A DNA stretch of 64,000 nt, taken from positions 1 through 64,000 of the forward strand of contig DATBMA010000031.1 of NCBI GenBank assembly GCA_036555105.1, given 5' to 3'. A program made the position numbers and the translations under genes. Numbering within the stretch: position 1 is the stretch's first letter; every line of letters begins with the position of its first letter. The stretch comes from DATBMA01 sp036555105 (GTDB lineage Bacteria; Actinomycetota; Acidimicrobiia; Spongiisociales; ZC4RG35). The notes beneath the pieces were generated by a model that saw only the letters and a program-made list of their open reading frames with translations, searched no databases and had not been told where the DNA came from. Below, piece after piece: positions 19,756 to 31,244 of this stretch.

Positions 19756-20367
19756 TCAGCCGTCGATGACGCGGGCCCGGTCGAACAGGGCCTGCTCGGC
19801 AGCCTGGGAAGCGACGTCCAGATAGTGGCTCGGCTCTCTGGTGGTGCCCTCGACCACCACCGACATGCCTATGCGGAGGTCGGTGGCGACCCCCTGTTCT
19901 GTGCCGAGGGCGGTGCGAAGGGCGGTGCGGAGCCGTGCTGCCACGATCGGTCCCCCCTCCCGAACGAAGTCGCGGAGCACGGCGGCGTACGTGCTCTCGT
20001 TGAGGCGGCCGGAGTCGTCCACTGCGCGCAGGGTTCCGATCATCGAGTTGGCAACGATCATTGCCAGCGGTTGGCGCTTCTCGGACGGAGCGAAGGCGAG
20101 TCCCGGGATCTGTAGCACCAGCACCCCGAACGGCTCCCGCCTGCGCTCCCACCAGAGGCAGGCCCGCTTGATCGAGTCGATCAGTCCGTTGCGGTTCAGC
20201 AGGCCGGTGTCGACGTCGACCGGGATGAACGCATCGATCGTCCTCCGCAGCCGTTCGATCTCCTCCCGCTGGCTGTCGAGTTGCTCCTCGAGCCGCTCAA
20301 AACGGGGATCAGAAACAGAGTTGAGATCGGCCAGGCCCCCCCACCCGGCGGCTTCAGCCGCGGTCAC
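19756..20367 (-). CDS. Degenerate GGDEF-domain protein, paralogue 2
   Basis: 203 aa, clearly a tandem duplicate of the next gene downstream (shared coiled coil RLEEQLDSQREEIERLRRTIDAF, DVDTGLLNRNGLIDSIKRA and WWERRREPFGVLVLQIPGL). The GGDEF site reads RLNESTYAAV, so it also lacks cyclase residues. It has about 12 extra N-terminal residues. The start (GTG 20367) is the least certain part; the conserved region begins near residue 15. An octamer cluster separates the two copies. Confidence 0.65.
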   Translation of the reverse strand: MTAAEAAGWGGLADLNSVSDPRFERLEEQLDSQREEIERLRRTIDAFIPVDVDTGLLNRNGLIDSIKRACLWWERRREPFGVLVLQIPGLAFAPSEKRQPLAMIVANSMIGTLRAVDDSGRLNESTYAAVLRDFVREGGPIVAARLRTALRTALGTEQGVATDLRIGMSVVVEGTTREPSHYLDVASQAAEQALFDRARVIDG

Positions 20368-20454
20368 ATATCGAACATCGGAAAAAACCGGCCCGCGCCT
20401 GTATGGGACCAGGGAACCAGTGAAGGTGGGCGCGCGCTGACTAGTGCTGGGCTT

Positions 20455-21447
20455 TCAGCGGCGCCGTTCCGCCTCGACCTGCTCGACCAGATAGCGGCCA
20501 AGGCCATCAAGCACGGAACGAGCCGGGATGTCCGGAAGGCTCTGCAGGATCAGATGGGCCTCGCTGACGCGGGCGAGGGCGGCGTCGAGGGCAAGATCGA
20601 CCCATCCCCCTACGCGGAGGAGCTCGATAGCCCGATCGGCCACCTCGTCCGGATACGGCCTGGGTGAGGCCAGCAGGCTCCTGAGCTCGTTCCCACCTTC
20701 GTCCTGGACTGCGGCCAAGACCGGAAGGGTGAATTTCCCCTCCCTGATGTCGGAGCCGGCCGGCTTGCCAAGGGTTTCCTCGGTGGCGACCAGGTCCAGG
20801 GCATCGTCCGCCAGTTGGAAGACCATCCCCAGCTCCCAGGCCCAGCGGGTCAGGGCTTCGACTTGGTCGGGAGGGGCATCGGCCGCCATCGCCCCCAGCC
20901 GGGAAGCGGTGCGGATGAGGGCTGCGGTTTTCCCCCCGATCGCCCGCTCATAGTCGGATATCGAGTGGTCGAGACTGTCGATCAGCTGCAGCTCCCTGAT
21001 CTGGCCCTCGACCAGCTCGGCGTAGGTCGACGCCAGGAGCCGAACCGACTCCTGGGAGAGGTGGATGGAAGCCACCTCCGACGCCCTCGCCATCAAGTAG
21101 TCACCGGCCAGGATCGCCACGGTGTTGGACCAGTTGACGTTCACCGAAGCCGCCCCCCGCCTGGTATCCGCCTCGTCGATGACGTCGTCGTGGTACAGCG
21201 AGCCCACGTGGATCAGCTCGACGGCCACCCCGGCTTCCACGGGACGGTCGTCCCGGGCCGGGCCGAATTCGGCCGCCAGCAGCGCCAGAAGGGGACGAAA
21301 CCGCTTGCCGCCCGCCAAGAGCAGGTGCTGGGCAACCTTGGTCAGGTAAGGATCGTCTGACGTCGATGCCTCGAGCAGCCTCTCCTCCACCCGCCCCAAC
21401 TTTGCCCAGATCTCCGGCAGCGGAACCAGCCGCTGTAACTCGTTCAT
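20455..21447 (-). CDS. Polyprenyl diphosphate synthase (trans-prenyltransferase)
   Basis: 330 aa all-alpha isoprenyl synthase that extends allylic diphosphates with IPP, probably the long chain for menaquinone. First Asp-rich motif HVGSLYHDDVIDEAD (about residues 80-94), GDYLMARA, GGKTAALIRTASRLGA, and second motif FQLADDALDL. LAGGKRFRPLL starts the IPP site. ATG 21447, with TACGAT about 11 nt upstream as possible -10. Chain length cannot be fixed by eye. Divergent from clpC. Confidence 0.9.
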   Translation of the reverse strand: MNELQRLVPLPEIWAKLGRVEERLLEASTSDDPYLTKVAQHLLLAGGKRFRPLLALLAAEFGPARDDRPVEAGVAVELIHVGSLYHDDVIDEADTRRGAASVNVNWSNTVAILAGDYLMARASEVASIHLSQESVRLLASTYAELVEGQIRELQLIDSLDHSISDYERAIGGKTAALIRTASRLGAMAADAPPDQVEALTRWAWELGMVFQLADDALDLVATEETLGKPAGSDIREGKFTLPVLAAVQDEGGNELRSLLASPRPYPDEVADRAIELLRVGGWVDLALDAALARVSEAHLILQSLPDIPARSVLDGLGRYLVEQVEAERRR

Positions 21448-21514
21448 GCTGCGGCGCGATCGTACCGATACCTGAGGAGCCGAGAGCCACCCGGGGGTAG
21501 TCGACCCCGGCCGG

Positions 21515-21520
21515 TATACT
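21515..21520 (+). promoter_or_regulatory. clpC promoter -10 box TATACT
   Basis: TATACT at 21515-21520 is a strong -10; transcription would start near 21527, giving a leader of about 29 nt with the ribosome site AAGGAGA at about 21542-21548 before GTG 21556. No good -35 is visible 17 bp upstream. Confidence 0.5.
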
Positions 21521-21555
21521 CGGGGCCTCAGCCAGGACAGCTAAGGAGAAGAGCG

Positions 21556-24045
<2,490 letters not shown>

Positions 24046-24132
24046 TCGCACGGTCGCACGGTCGCACGGTCGCACGGTCGCACGGTCTCGCGGGCTCGCG
24101 GTCTCACGGTGAGACCGCGAGCCTTTGAGACC
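24046..24132. repeat. Octamer-repeat cluster 3
   Basis: Starts at the clpC stop: five GTCGCACG units in tandem, then GTCTCGCG, GGCTCGCG, GTCTCACG and the inverted forms GTGAGACC and GCGAGCC. The inversion makes the perfect hairpin listed separately. It ends where the -10 box of the next gene begins. Confidence 0.9.
24093..24123 (+). terminator. clpC: Probable clpC terminator built from octamer repeats
   Basis: GGCTCGCGGTCTCAC (24093-24107) is the exact reverse complement of GTGAGACCGCGAGCC (24109-24123), a 15-bp perfect inverted repeat, followed by TTTGAGACCTATTCTT, a broken T-rich tail. Position and strength fit rho-independent termination after clpC. Confidence 0.6.
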
Positions 24133-24203
24133 TATTCTTCTGTCGTCTGTCCCGGGCTCTGCGCGCTCTGCTCATCGTCGTAGCGGCCTATATCGCCGCC
24201 CAG

Positions 24204-24785
24204 ATGATGTCGGACATAGCCAGCCTCCGGATCGTCACCCTGGGGGGCTGGGCAGTCGATGCCGGGACCCTGATCTACCCGTTCACGTTCACCTTGCGAG
24301 ATCTCATCCACAAGATCGCAGGCGTCACCGCTGCCCGCGTGGTGATCGTCACCGCCGCGGCCATCAACGTGGCGATGGCCGGACTGTTCTGGCTCGTTGC
24401 CAGGATGCCCCCGGACCCTTTGACCGGCCCCCAGCTCGAGTTCGGGCAGGTGCTGGCGCCGGTCTGGCGAATCGTCTTTGCCTCGATCCTGGCCGAGGTC
24501 ATCTCCGAGCTGATCGACACCGAGGTCTATCGGGCGTGGGTTCGATTGTTCGGCGAGACTCGCCAGTGGGGCAGGGTGCTGGCATCGAACGCTGTCGCCA
24601 TACCGGTGGACTCGGCCGTGTTCGTGGGACTCGCCTTTGCGGGCGCCCTTCCGACGGAGGTCTTGTGGCAAATCTTCTGGGTGAACGTCGCCCTCAAGGG
24701 GGCCTGCACGCTCATCTCGATACCCTGGATCTACTGGGTGCGTCCGGCCCGGTTGGAGCTGGCCGAGTCATCGAGCCCTGCCTGA
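24204..24785 (+). CDS. VUT-family (QueT/YhhQ-like) queuosine precursor transporter
   Basis: Integral membrane protein, about 6 helices, of the family that imports queuosine precursors. ATG 24204 gives 193 aa, but the codons just before it encode LRALLIVVAAYIAAQ, which completes the first helix of the family. No ATG/GTG/TTG exists between the stop at 24126 and 24204. CTG 24147 lies 8 nt after a TATTCT -10 box (24133-24138), so a leaderless CTG start (about 212 aa) is likely. Substrate is inferred from family only; no queuosine genes are in the window. Confidence 0.75.
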   Translation: MMSDIASLRIVTLGGWAVDAGTLIYPFTFTLRDLIHKIAGVTAARVVIVTAAAINVAMAGLFWLVARMPPDPLTGPQLEFGQVLAPVWRIVFASILAEVISELIDTEVYRAWVRLFGETRQWGRVLASNAVAIPVDSAVFVGLAFAGALPTEVLWQIFWVNVALKGACTLISIPWIYWVRPARLELAESSSPA

Positions 24786-24873
24786 CCGGCGACGCCTCCC
24801 GGCGCCCCGCTAGGCTCCCGGCGGCTTCTTGCCACGTGGGCAGGGCCTACACCGACCAAGACCTGGAGGATCT

Positions 24874-26073
24874 GTGAAGAGGATGACCTGGCCCGCGGCT
24901 GTCGCCGCGTTGGCCCTGATCACGGCCGCATGCACTTCGGCCACCACAACCACTGCGGCACCCGGCACGACTGCCGCTCCAACCACCATGGCGCCTAGCA
25001 CCACGGCAGCGCCCGGCACGACTGCGGCGGCATCGACCACAGCACCGCCTTTCACGGGCACTCCGGTCAAGGCATGCTTCGTCACCGACCTTCAGGGCGT
25101 CGACGACCGCAGCTTCAATGCCGCCGGCTGGCTCGGCGTCACCGTCGCGGCCGAAGCTGGGTACGCAGAGAACGACCCGGGCCCCCCCACCAACCCGCTG
25201 TTGGAGGAGTCGAGTGTTCGGGAGGACTACCTGCCAAATATCACCCTGTGTCTCGAGTCCGGAGTCCAGCACATCGTGACCAACGGCTTCGAGTTGGGCC
25301 CCACGACAGAGACGGTGTCGCAGGAGAACCTCGATCGGAAGTTCACGATCGTCGACTACGCCTTCGCGGATCCTGACACGTTCGCCCCCCTTGACTATGA
25401 CAACGTGCGCGAGCTGGTCTATCAGACCGACGAGGCGGCCTTCGCGGCCGGTTATCTTGCAGCCGGAGTATCGCAGTCAGGCATCGTCGGCACGTATGGC
25501 GGTCTCAACATCCCCACTGTCTCCATTTTCATGGATGGGTTCGCCCGTGGGGTGGCGCATTACAACGAAATCAAGGGAACCAGCGTGACCGTGCTTGGCT
25601 GGGACACCGAGGCCAAGGAAGGCAACTTCACCGGCAGCTTCGATCCCACGAACCCGGCGGTGGTGACAAGCTGTCAGAACCTGCTCGACGAAGGTGCCGA
25701 CATCATCCTCCCGGTGGGCGGGATCATCAACCTGCCCTGCGGGACCGAGATCCAGACCAGGGGCATCGAGGCGGCGCTCATCGGCGTCGACGTGGATGCA
25801 TTCGTGGCCATGCCGGCCGAATTCGCCGACCTGTGGCTGACAACGATCACCAAGGCTCTGACCGAGCAGGTGGCGTTGTCGATCCAGCAGGATGCGACCG
25901 GCGAGTGGTCGCCGGGCAACTACGTGGGCAATCTCGAGAACAGAGGGGTCGGGCTCTCCGGCTACCACTCGTGGTCTGACCGGGTAAGCCCCGAACTCGA
26001 TGCCGAGGTTCAGCAGGTCCTGGCCGATGTCACCAGCGGTGCCATCACGTGGACGAAGTACGACGTCGGTTGA
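24874..26073 (+). CDS. BMP-family substrate-binding lipoprotein (nucleoside ABC importer)
   Basis: 399 aa from GTG 24874, preceded by the ribosome site GGAGGA. Signal peptide with lipobox ITAAC near residue 19, then an Ala/Thr-rich linker, then a periplasmic-binding fold of the Bmp/Med type (KACFVTDLQGVDDRSFNAAGW, VTNGFELG, GTYGGLNIPTVSIFMDGFARG, ADIILPVGG). BMP proteins bind nucleosides. A TAGGCT box at 24811-24816 may be the -10. It heads the importer operon to 30145. Confidence 0.9.
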   Translation: MKRMTWPAAVAALALITAACTSATTTTAAPGTTAAPTTMAPSTTAAPGTTAAASTTAPPFTGTPVKACFVTDLQGVDDRSFNAAGWLGVTVAAEAGYAENDPGPPTNPLLEESSVREDYLPNITLCLESGVQHIVTNGFELGPTTETVSQENLDRKFTIVDYAFADPDTFAPLDYDNVRELVYQTDEAAFAAGYLAAGVSQSGIVGTYGGLNIPTVSIFMDGFARGVAHYNEIKGTSVTVLGWDTEAKEGNFTGSFDPTNPAVVTSCQNLLDEGADIILPVGGIINLPCGTEIQTRGIEAALIGVDVDAFVAMPAEFADLWLTTITKALTEQVALSIQQDATGEWSPGNYVGNLENRGVGLSGYHSWSDRVSPELDAEVQQVLADVTSGAITWTKYDVG

Positions 26074-26090
26074 TGGATTGAGGTGACCTG

Positions 26091-26118
26091 AGGGCTGCCG
26101 GGGACCGCCGGCAGCCCT
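26091..26118 (+). terminator. Hairpin between binding protein and importer ATPase
   Basis: AGGGCTGCCGG (26091-26101) and CCGGCAGCCCT (26108-26118) form an 11-bp perfect stem with a 6-nt loop. No U-tract follows, so it is more likely an RNA-stability element or partial terminator that keeps binding protein in excess over the transporter, a common arrangement in ABC operons. Confidence 0.5.
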
Positions 26119-26160
26119 CTGTCAAGCAGAGCGAGTCCTTTCAACGTCTTGGAGGGGGCC

Positions 26161-27663
26161 TTGAGCCTCGAGCTGCGCTCGATAACCAAGCGGTTCCCAG
26201 GCATCCTGGCAAACGACGCCGTGGACCTGAGCATCGACCCGGGCGAGATCGTGGCGGTGCTGGGGGAGAACGGTGCCGGCAAGACGACTCTCATGAACGT
26301 CGCGTACGGGCTTTACGGCGCGGACGAGGGTTCCATTCTCGTCGACGGGGAGCCTCTGGCGCCGGCCTCGACCACAGCCGCCATAGCTGCGGGGATCGGC
26401 ATGGTCCACCAGCACTTCATGCTGGTTCCGGTGTTCACCGTGGCCGAGAACATCATCCTTGGCGATGAGCCAACAGGAGCGGCGGGTTGGATCGAGCGCA
26501 AGCAAGCATCGGATCGGGTTCGCACCATTTCCGAGAAGTACAACCTTGCAGTCGATCCCGATGCGACGGTCGAGGATCTCCCGGTCGGCGTCCAACAGCG
26601 CGTCGAGATCATCAAGGTCATCAATCGCAAGGCTCGCTACCTCATTTTCGACGAGCCCACGGCGGTCCTCACTCCGCAGGAGGTCGAGGAGTTCTTCCAC
26701 ATCGTTCGCGGGCTGCGTGAAGATGGGAAGGGAGTGGTCTTCATCAGCCACAAGCTGGACGAGGCACTCGAGATTGCCGACCGGATCGTCGTGATGCGAC
26801 AGGGCCGGAAGGTGGCCGAAGTGCTGCCCGGCGAAACCTCGGAGGAAGGATTGGCCGAGCTCATGGTCGGGCGTCCGGTCGAGTTGGTGGTCCACAAGGG
26901 GACCGCTACGCCGGGCACGACAGTTCTCGAGGTGCGAGACCTCGTCGTAGTCGATGATCGAAGTCATCGAGCGTGTGATGGAGTCTCGTTCACGGTCAGA
27001 GCGGGCGAGATAGTCGGGATCGCGGGCGTGAATGGGAATGGCCAGAGCGAGTTGGTCGATGCCATCACAGGGATGCGGCTGCCAATGGCTGGATCGGTCC
27101 TCGTGAACGGCGAGGACGTGACTGCTGCGCCTCCTCGGGAGATGCACAAGGCCAGCGTCGCCCATGTCCCCGAGGACCGCCAGGAGAGCGGCCTGGTGCT
27201 GGCGTTCTCCGTTGCCGAGAACTTGGTGCTCGACTCGTACTACGACCCGCCCTATTCCAAGGGCCTGTTCATGGACTGGTCGAAGGTGAACGAGACGGCG
27301 GCCCAACTCGTCAAGCAGTACGACGTCCGCACCGCAGGCATATCGGTGCCGGTCGGGACGCTGTCCGGCGGCAACCAGCAGAAGGTCATCATCGCCCGCG
27401 AGTTCAACCGGCCGGCGATATTGGTTCTCGCCGCCCAGCCGACCAGGGGGGTGGATGTCGGCTCGATCGAGTACATACACAGCCAGATCGTTGCCAAGCG
27501 GGATAAGGGGGCGGCGGTTCTAGTTGTCTCGACCGAGCTCGACGAGGTCCTGGCCCTGGCCGATCGGATCCTCGTGATGTATGAGGGACGCATCGCCGGC
27601 GAGTTCTCTCCCACCGACGACATCACCGACATCGGCCTGGCCATGTTGGGAGGCGGGCAGTGA
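26161..27663 (+). CDS. ABC transporter ATP-binding protein, nucleoside importer (NupA/YufO-like)
   Basis: 500 aa with two ABC modules, as in sugar/nucleoside CUT2-type ATPases. Module 1: Walker A GENGAGKTT near residue 38, signature region replaced by VEDLPVGVQQRVEIIK, Walker B YLIFDEPTAV. Module 2: degenerate GVNGNGQSELV, signature LSGGNQQKVIIAREF and a modified Walker B (LVLAAQPTRGVD). TTG 26161 is favoured over TTG 26149 because GGAGGGG at 26151-26157 is its ribosome site. It overlaps the first permease. Confidence 0.92.
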   Translation: MSLELRSITKRFPGILANDAVDLSIDPGEIVAVLGENGAGKTTLMNVAYGLYGADEGSILVDGEPLAPASTTAAIAAGIGMVHQHFMLVPVFTVAENIILGDEPTGAAGWIERKQASDRVRTISEKYNLAVDPDATVEDLPVGVQQRVEIIKVINRKARYLIFDEPTAVLTPQEVEEFFHIVRGLREDGKGVVFISHKLDEALEIADRIVVMRQGRKVAEVLPGETSEEGLAELMVGRPVELVVHKGTATPGTTVLEVRDLVVVDDRSHRACDGVSFTVRAGEIVGIAGVNGNGQSELVDAITGMRLPMAGSVLVNGEDVTAAPPREMHKASVAHVPEDRQESGLVLAFSVAENLVLDSYYDPPYSKGLFMDWSKVNETAAQLVKQYDVRTAGISVPVGTLSGGNQQKVIIAREFNRPAILVLAAQPTRGVDVGSIEYIHSQIVAKRDKGAAVLVVSTELDEVLALADRILVMYEGRIAGEFSPTDDITDIGLAMLGGGQ

Positions 27664-28871
27664 CTCCCGAAGGTTCCCCTGCGCCTCCTCCGATAGGTGA
27701 CACCTCCTCGCAGCGGGACTTCTGGCGAAGGGTGACGGGAGCGGGTAGCTCCCTCGGACAGGCTCTCCTCCTCCCGACCCTGGCCTTCGTCACAGCCCTC
27801 ATCATCGGGGGGCTGATAATCGCCCTGACCGACCTCGACGCACTGGGCCGCCTGACCACCGAACCCGGTGCCGCACTGGCCGACATGTTTCGCTCGGTGA
27901 TCGATGCCTACAGGGCGCTGTTCGTCGGCATGTTCGGCTCGGTGCAAGCGATCTCGGAAGGCCTCTTTTCCGCAACTCCGCTGATCTTCGCCGGGCTCGG
28001 TGTCGCCCTCGGTTTTCGGGCGGGCCTTTTCAACATCGGTGCGCAGGGCCAGATACAGATGGGGGCGATGCTTGCCCTGTGGGTCGGGATCTACGTGACC
28101 GCCCCGGCCCTGGTTCACATCCCGCTCGCCTTGCTCGGGGGCTTCGTCGGGGGGATGTTATGGGGGGCGATCCCCGGATTTCTGAAGGCGCGCAGCGGCG
28201 CGCACGAGGTCATCACGACGATCATGCTCAACTTCGTGGCCTTCTATTTCATGCAGTGGCTGCTGACCACTCCCACCCTTCAGCAGCCAGGCCGCGGCAA
28301 CCCGGTGTCAATGCCGATCCAGGAGACCGCACAACTGCCGCTTCTGTTCGGAGAGCCCTATCGAGTGACAATCGCGTTCGTCATCGCGGTGGGAGCTGTC
28401 TTCTTGGTCCGCTGGCTGATCTTCCGGTCATCGCTCGGGTTCGAGTTGAGGGCAACGGGCTACAGCCAGCAAGCCGCTCGCTACGCCGGAATGAACGTCT
28501 CGTGGCTCATCGTCCTTGCCATGGCCATCTCCGGCGGCCTGGCTGGCGTGGCCGGGGCGAATCAAATCATGGGCTTGCCGCCGTACGATGCCTCGCCCTC
28601 GCTGGCCGGCACGGTCGGGTTCGACGCCATCACAGTGGCATTGTTGGGACGGTCCCACCCGGTTGGGGTCTTGTGGTCGGCGCTGCTTTTCGGAGCCCTC
28701 AAGGCCGGTGGCCGCACCATGCAGGCGCAGGCCGGGGTGCCGCTCGATCTCATCGTTGTGTTGCAAGCTCTGATCGTCATGTTCGTGGCAGCACCGGAGC
28801 TGGTGAGGGTGATCTATCGGATCAAGCCCAAGTCCAACGCCCTGGGCGCCCAGGCGGGAGAGGTCTCATGA
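27660..28871 (+). CDS. ABC transporter permease 1, nucleoside importer
   Basis: 403 aa, about 10 membrane helices, of the BPD_transp_2 family. Typical stretches are LIFAGLGVALGFRAGLFNIGAQGQ and the coupling region MAISGGLAGVAGANQIMG. GTG start overlaps the ATPase stop (GTGA), and its end overlaps permease 2 (ATGA), so ATPase and both permeases are translated as a coupled unit. Confidence 0.9.
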   Translation: MTPEGSPAPPPIGDTSSQRDFWRRVTGAGSSLGQALLLPTLAFVTALIIGGLIIALTDLDALGRLTTEPGAALADMFRSVIDAYRALFVGMFGSVQAISEGLFSATPLIFAGLGVALGFRAGLFNIGAQGQIQMGAMLALWVGIYVTAPALVHIPLALLGGFVGGMLWGAIPGFLKARSGAHEVITTIMLNFVAFYFMQWLLTTPTLQQPGRGNPVSMPIQETAQLPLLFGEPYRVTIAFVIAVGAVFLVRWLIFRSSLGFELRATGYSQQAARYAGMNVSWLIVLAMAISGGLAGVAGANQIMGLPPYDASPSLAGTVGFDAITVALLGRSHPVGVLWSALLFGALKAGGRTMQAQAGVPLDLIVVLQALIVMFVAAPELVRVIYRIKPKSNALGAQAGEVS

Positions 28872-30145
28872 TCGACACCCAAACCGCCTCCGCCGGCGAT
28901 GTGAAGATGCGCGCCACGGCCGACGAACGGCGCTCGACCGCGATCGGAGTGGTGCTGCTGGTGCTGGCGGGGGTGGTCGTGTGGGTGTTCGGCCTCGGCA
29001 CCGAGCCCGGCGAGTCCGCCTCTTTCGGTCTGGGATTGCCTGGCTCGTCCAGCGCCGATCTCAAGTGGGTGGTGGACCCTCGCATCCTTTCGTTTGTCGT
29101 AGCCGGGCTCCTCGCCTACTTGGGGGTGCGCCGCATACAGCGGGCCCGGCCCACCTGGGCGAATGCCGCCCTCGGGCTTGGCATTGGGCTGTTCGTGCTT
29201 TCGTTTCTCGCCTGGTCTGCCGCCGGCCAGTCGTTCAGCCTGGTCGGGATGCTGCGCTCGACGGTTACCTCATCGGTGGCGATCACGCTGGGAGCCCTCA
29301 CGGGCCTCATGTGTGAGCGGGTAGGGGTGATCGACATCGGGATCGAAGGCCAGTTGCTCACCAGTGCTTTCGTCAGCGTCGTCCTCTCAAGCGCGTTCGG
29401 GACCCTGGCCGGCGTCGTCGGGGGAATGCTGACCGGGGCCTTGTTGGGGTGGCTGCTGGCCTGGCTGGCCATTCGCTTCCGGGTGGATCAAATCATCGTC
29501 GGAGTGGTGATCAACATCCTGGCGCTGGGCCTCACCTCATATCTCGCCAGCCGCATCCTGACGGTGGCCCAGGACCTGAATGCCCCGGAGCGAGTCCCGT
29601 CGGTGCCGATTCCGGGCCTCTCCGAGATCCCGGTGCTCGGGCCGATGTTCTTCGATCACAACCTCTTCGTATACGGCATGTTCATCCTGGTGGGGGTGCT
29701 TCAGATCGCCCTGTTCCGGACCCGCTGGGGCCTGCGCTCCCGCTCCGTGGGCGAGCACCCCAAGGCGGCCGACACGGCCGGCATCAACGTCTACCGGGTC
29801 CGGTACCGCAATGTGATCCTCGGCGGGCTGATCGCGGGATTCGGCGGGGCCTATCTGGCCCTTACCGTCGTCTCCCGGTTTGAGGAGAACCTGACAGGAG
29901 GGATCGGCTTCATCGGCCTGGCGGCGATGATCTTCGGGCGCTGGATGCCGGTGGGGGCCCTGGCTGCCGGACTTCTCTTTGGCATCTCCACGGCACTCTC
30001 GGCCAAGCTGAGCGTGTTGGGGACGCCCATCCCCTCCGAGTTCCTGTTGATGATCCCCTACCTGGCAACCATCGTGGTGGTGGCGGGACTGGTGGGTCGG
30101 GCGCGTCCTCCTGCCGCGGACGGACAGCCTTACATCCGAGGGTGA
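28868..30145 (+). CDS. ABC transporter permease 2, nucleoside importer
   Basis: 425 aa from ATG 28868; the longer upstream reading lies within permease 1 in another frame. BPD_transp_2 family with about 10 helices. GLMCERVGVIDIGIEGQLL and RSVGEHPKAADTAGINVYRVRYRNVILGGLIAG match YufQ/NupC-type subunits. It ends 4 nt from the convergent zinc-ribbon gene; no terminator is evident. Confidence 0.9.
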   Translation: MIDTQTASAGDVKMRATADERRSTAIGVVLLVLAGVVVWVFGLGTEPGESASFGLGLPGSSSADLKWVVDPRILSFVVAGLLAYLGVRRIQRARPTWANAALGLGIGLFVLSFLAWSAAGQSFSLVGMLRSTVTSSVAITLGALTGLMCERVGVIDIGIEGQLLTSAFVSVVLSSAFGTLAGVVGGMLTGALLGWLLAWLAIRFRVDQIIVGVVINILALGLTSYLASRILTVAQDLNAPERVPSVPIPGLSEIPVLGPMFFDHNLFVYGMFILVGVLQIALFRTRWGLRSRSVGEHPKAADTAGINVYRVRYRNVILGGLIAGFGGAYLALTVVSRFEENLTGGIGFIGLAAMIFGRWMPVGALAAGLLFGISTALSAKLSVLGTPIPSEFLLMIPYLATIVVVAGLVGRARPPAADGQPYIRG

Positions 30146-30149
30146 CCTG

Positions 30150-31085
30150 CTAGGGAGTGGCGGTGCCCGAGCCGAGATCGCCGGCCGGATAGCCGATCAC
30201 CGCGATCTCTACGATCGCTAGGTCGTCGTACGGGGGCTCCTCACCGACCACCTCGGCCGGCCAGTCGCTCAGAACCGTTATCTCGAGAGTGTTGGTCCGG
30301 ATCGCCGAGTACTCGTAACTATTGGTGCCGGGCTGGTCTTCAAGGGTTATCGGCACTTTGAGGGCGCTGTCCTCGGCGAGGAGAGTGATGCCCTTGGCCC
30401 GGAAGTTGCGTCGGAACCTGGTCTCGTCCTCGATGTTGCTCCAGTCGATGCGGGTGATGGTCATCGGCTGGTCGAAGGTAAGGGTGATCGTCACCTCCTT
30501 CTCGTTCTCGGGCAATTCGTTCCAGTTGATCTGGAACTCGCTTGGGTCGGAGTCGATCAGATTCGAGCACCCGAAACTTCCTCCCAGTCCCTCAGGCACG
30601 CAGGATGCGCTGAGAATGCTGATCGGCCCCGGGTTCTCGGCGCCGCCGGTGGTGCCTGACGTCTCTGAGGTCCCCGTGGTGGTGTCGGTGGTCTGGGCGG
30701 GTGCCCCGTCGCCTTTGAATACGTTGAACAGGAGGGCGATCAGGATCACACCCAGCAGCAGCGAGCTGATGGCGATGACTGCCCTGACTCCTGCCGGTGC
30801 CTGCACCGCCGGACGCGGCGCGATGGGCAGGGGGCCCTGTTGAAGGCGGGCGCCGCACTCCTCACAGTGGCGGTTCGAAGCCGGATTGGGGTAGCTGCAT
30901 GACGGACAGGCAACGGTTTCCGTCTTGCGTGAGCGTCCCCGCGGCTCCTCTTCGAGCTCGAACTCCTCGAACTCGTCATCCGGCTCGGGAGCGTTGGCGA
31001 TCGGGTCCACCCACGTTCCGCATGTGGGGCAAAACTCCTCGTCAACAACGGTCGCCCCGCAGTTGGAGCATATGTGGCGCGCCAC
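30150..31085 (-). CDS. Zinc-ribbon membrane protein with extracytoplasmic discoidin-like domain
   Basis: 311 aa from GTG 31085. Two N-terminal zinc ribbons (CSNCGATVVDEEFCPTC and CPSCSYPNPASNRHCEEC) are followed by an acidic stretch, one membrane helix (AVIAISSLLLGVILIALLF), a Thr-rich spacer and a beta-rich C-terminal domain (FGCSNLIDSDPSEFQINWNE, TITLTFDQPMTITRIDW) resembling discoidin/F5-F8C folds. The layout suggests a cytoplasmic sensor joined to an external binding domain. Function unknown. The ORF upstream to 31277 is only repeat translation. Confidence 0.65.
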   Translation of the reverse strand: MARHICSNCGATVVDEEFCPTCGTWVDPIANAPEPDDEFEEFELEEEPRGRSRKTETVACPSCSYPNPASNRHCEECGARLQQGPLPIAPRPAVQAPAGVRAVIAISSLLLGVILIALLFNVFKGDGAPAQTTDTTTGTSETSGTTGGAENPGPISILSASCVPEGLGGSFGCSNLIDSDPSEFQINWNELPENEKEVTITLTFDQPMTITRIDWSNIEDETRFRRNFRAKGITLLAEDSALKVPITLEDQPGTNSYEYSAIRTNTLEITVLSDWPAEVVGEEPPYDDLAIVEIAVIGYPAGDLGSGTATP

Positions 31086-31124
31086 CAAATCACTTTCTCG
31101 CGGGCGGGTTATTGTGCCACGGCC

Positions 31125-31241
31125 GTGCCCTTGTGGGACATCAACACAGCGGAGCCGTGGACCCCGCTTTCGGTCCTCGCAGCTGTGATCTTGATCGGCG
31201 GATTCGTCTACTGGCTGGTCCGCCAGTCCCGGAAAGACTGA
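31125..31241 (+). CDS. Predicted small single-span membrane protein (38 aa)
   Basis: GTG 31125 to TGA 31239-31241. One membrane helix (LSVLAAVILIGGFVYWLV) ends in the basic tail RQSRKD, positive-inside, with an N-terminal acidic segment. TATTGT at 31110-31115 lies 9 nt before the start, like the leaderless promoters elsewhere here. An octamer cluster follows at once, as it does after other genes. It has no recognised family; protein evidence would be needed. Confidence 0.45.
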   Translation: MPLWDINTAEPWTPLSVLAAVILIGGFVYWLVRQSRKD

Positions 31242-31244
31242 AAG

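Noticed and set aside
24046..24132. CRISPR array in the tandem octamers
   Set aside because: Units are 8 bp without unique spacers and no cas genes are present.
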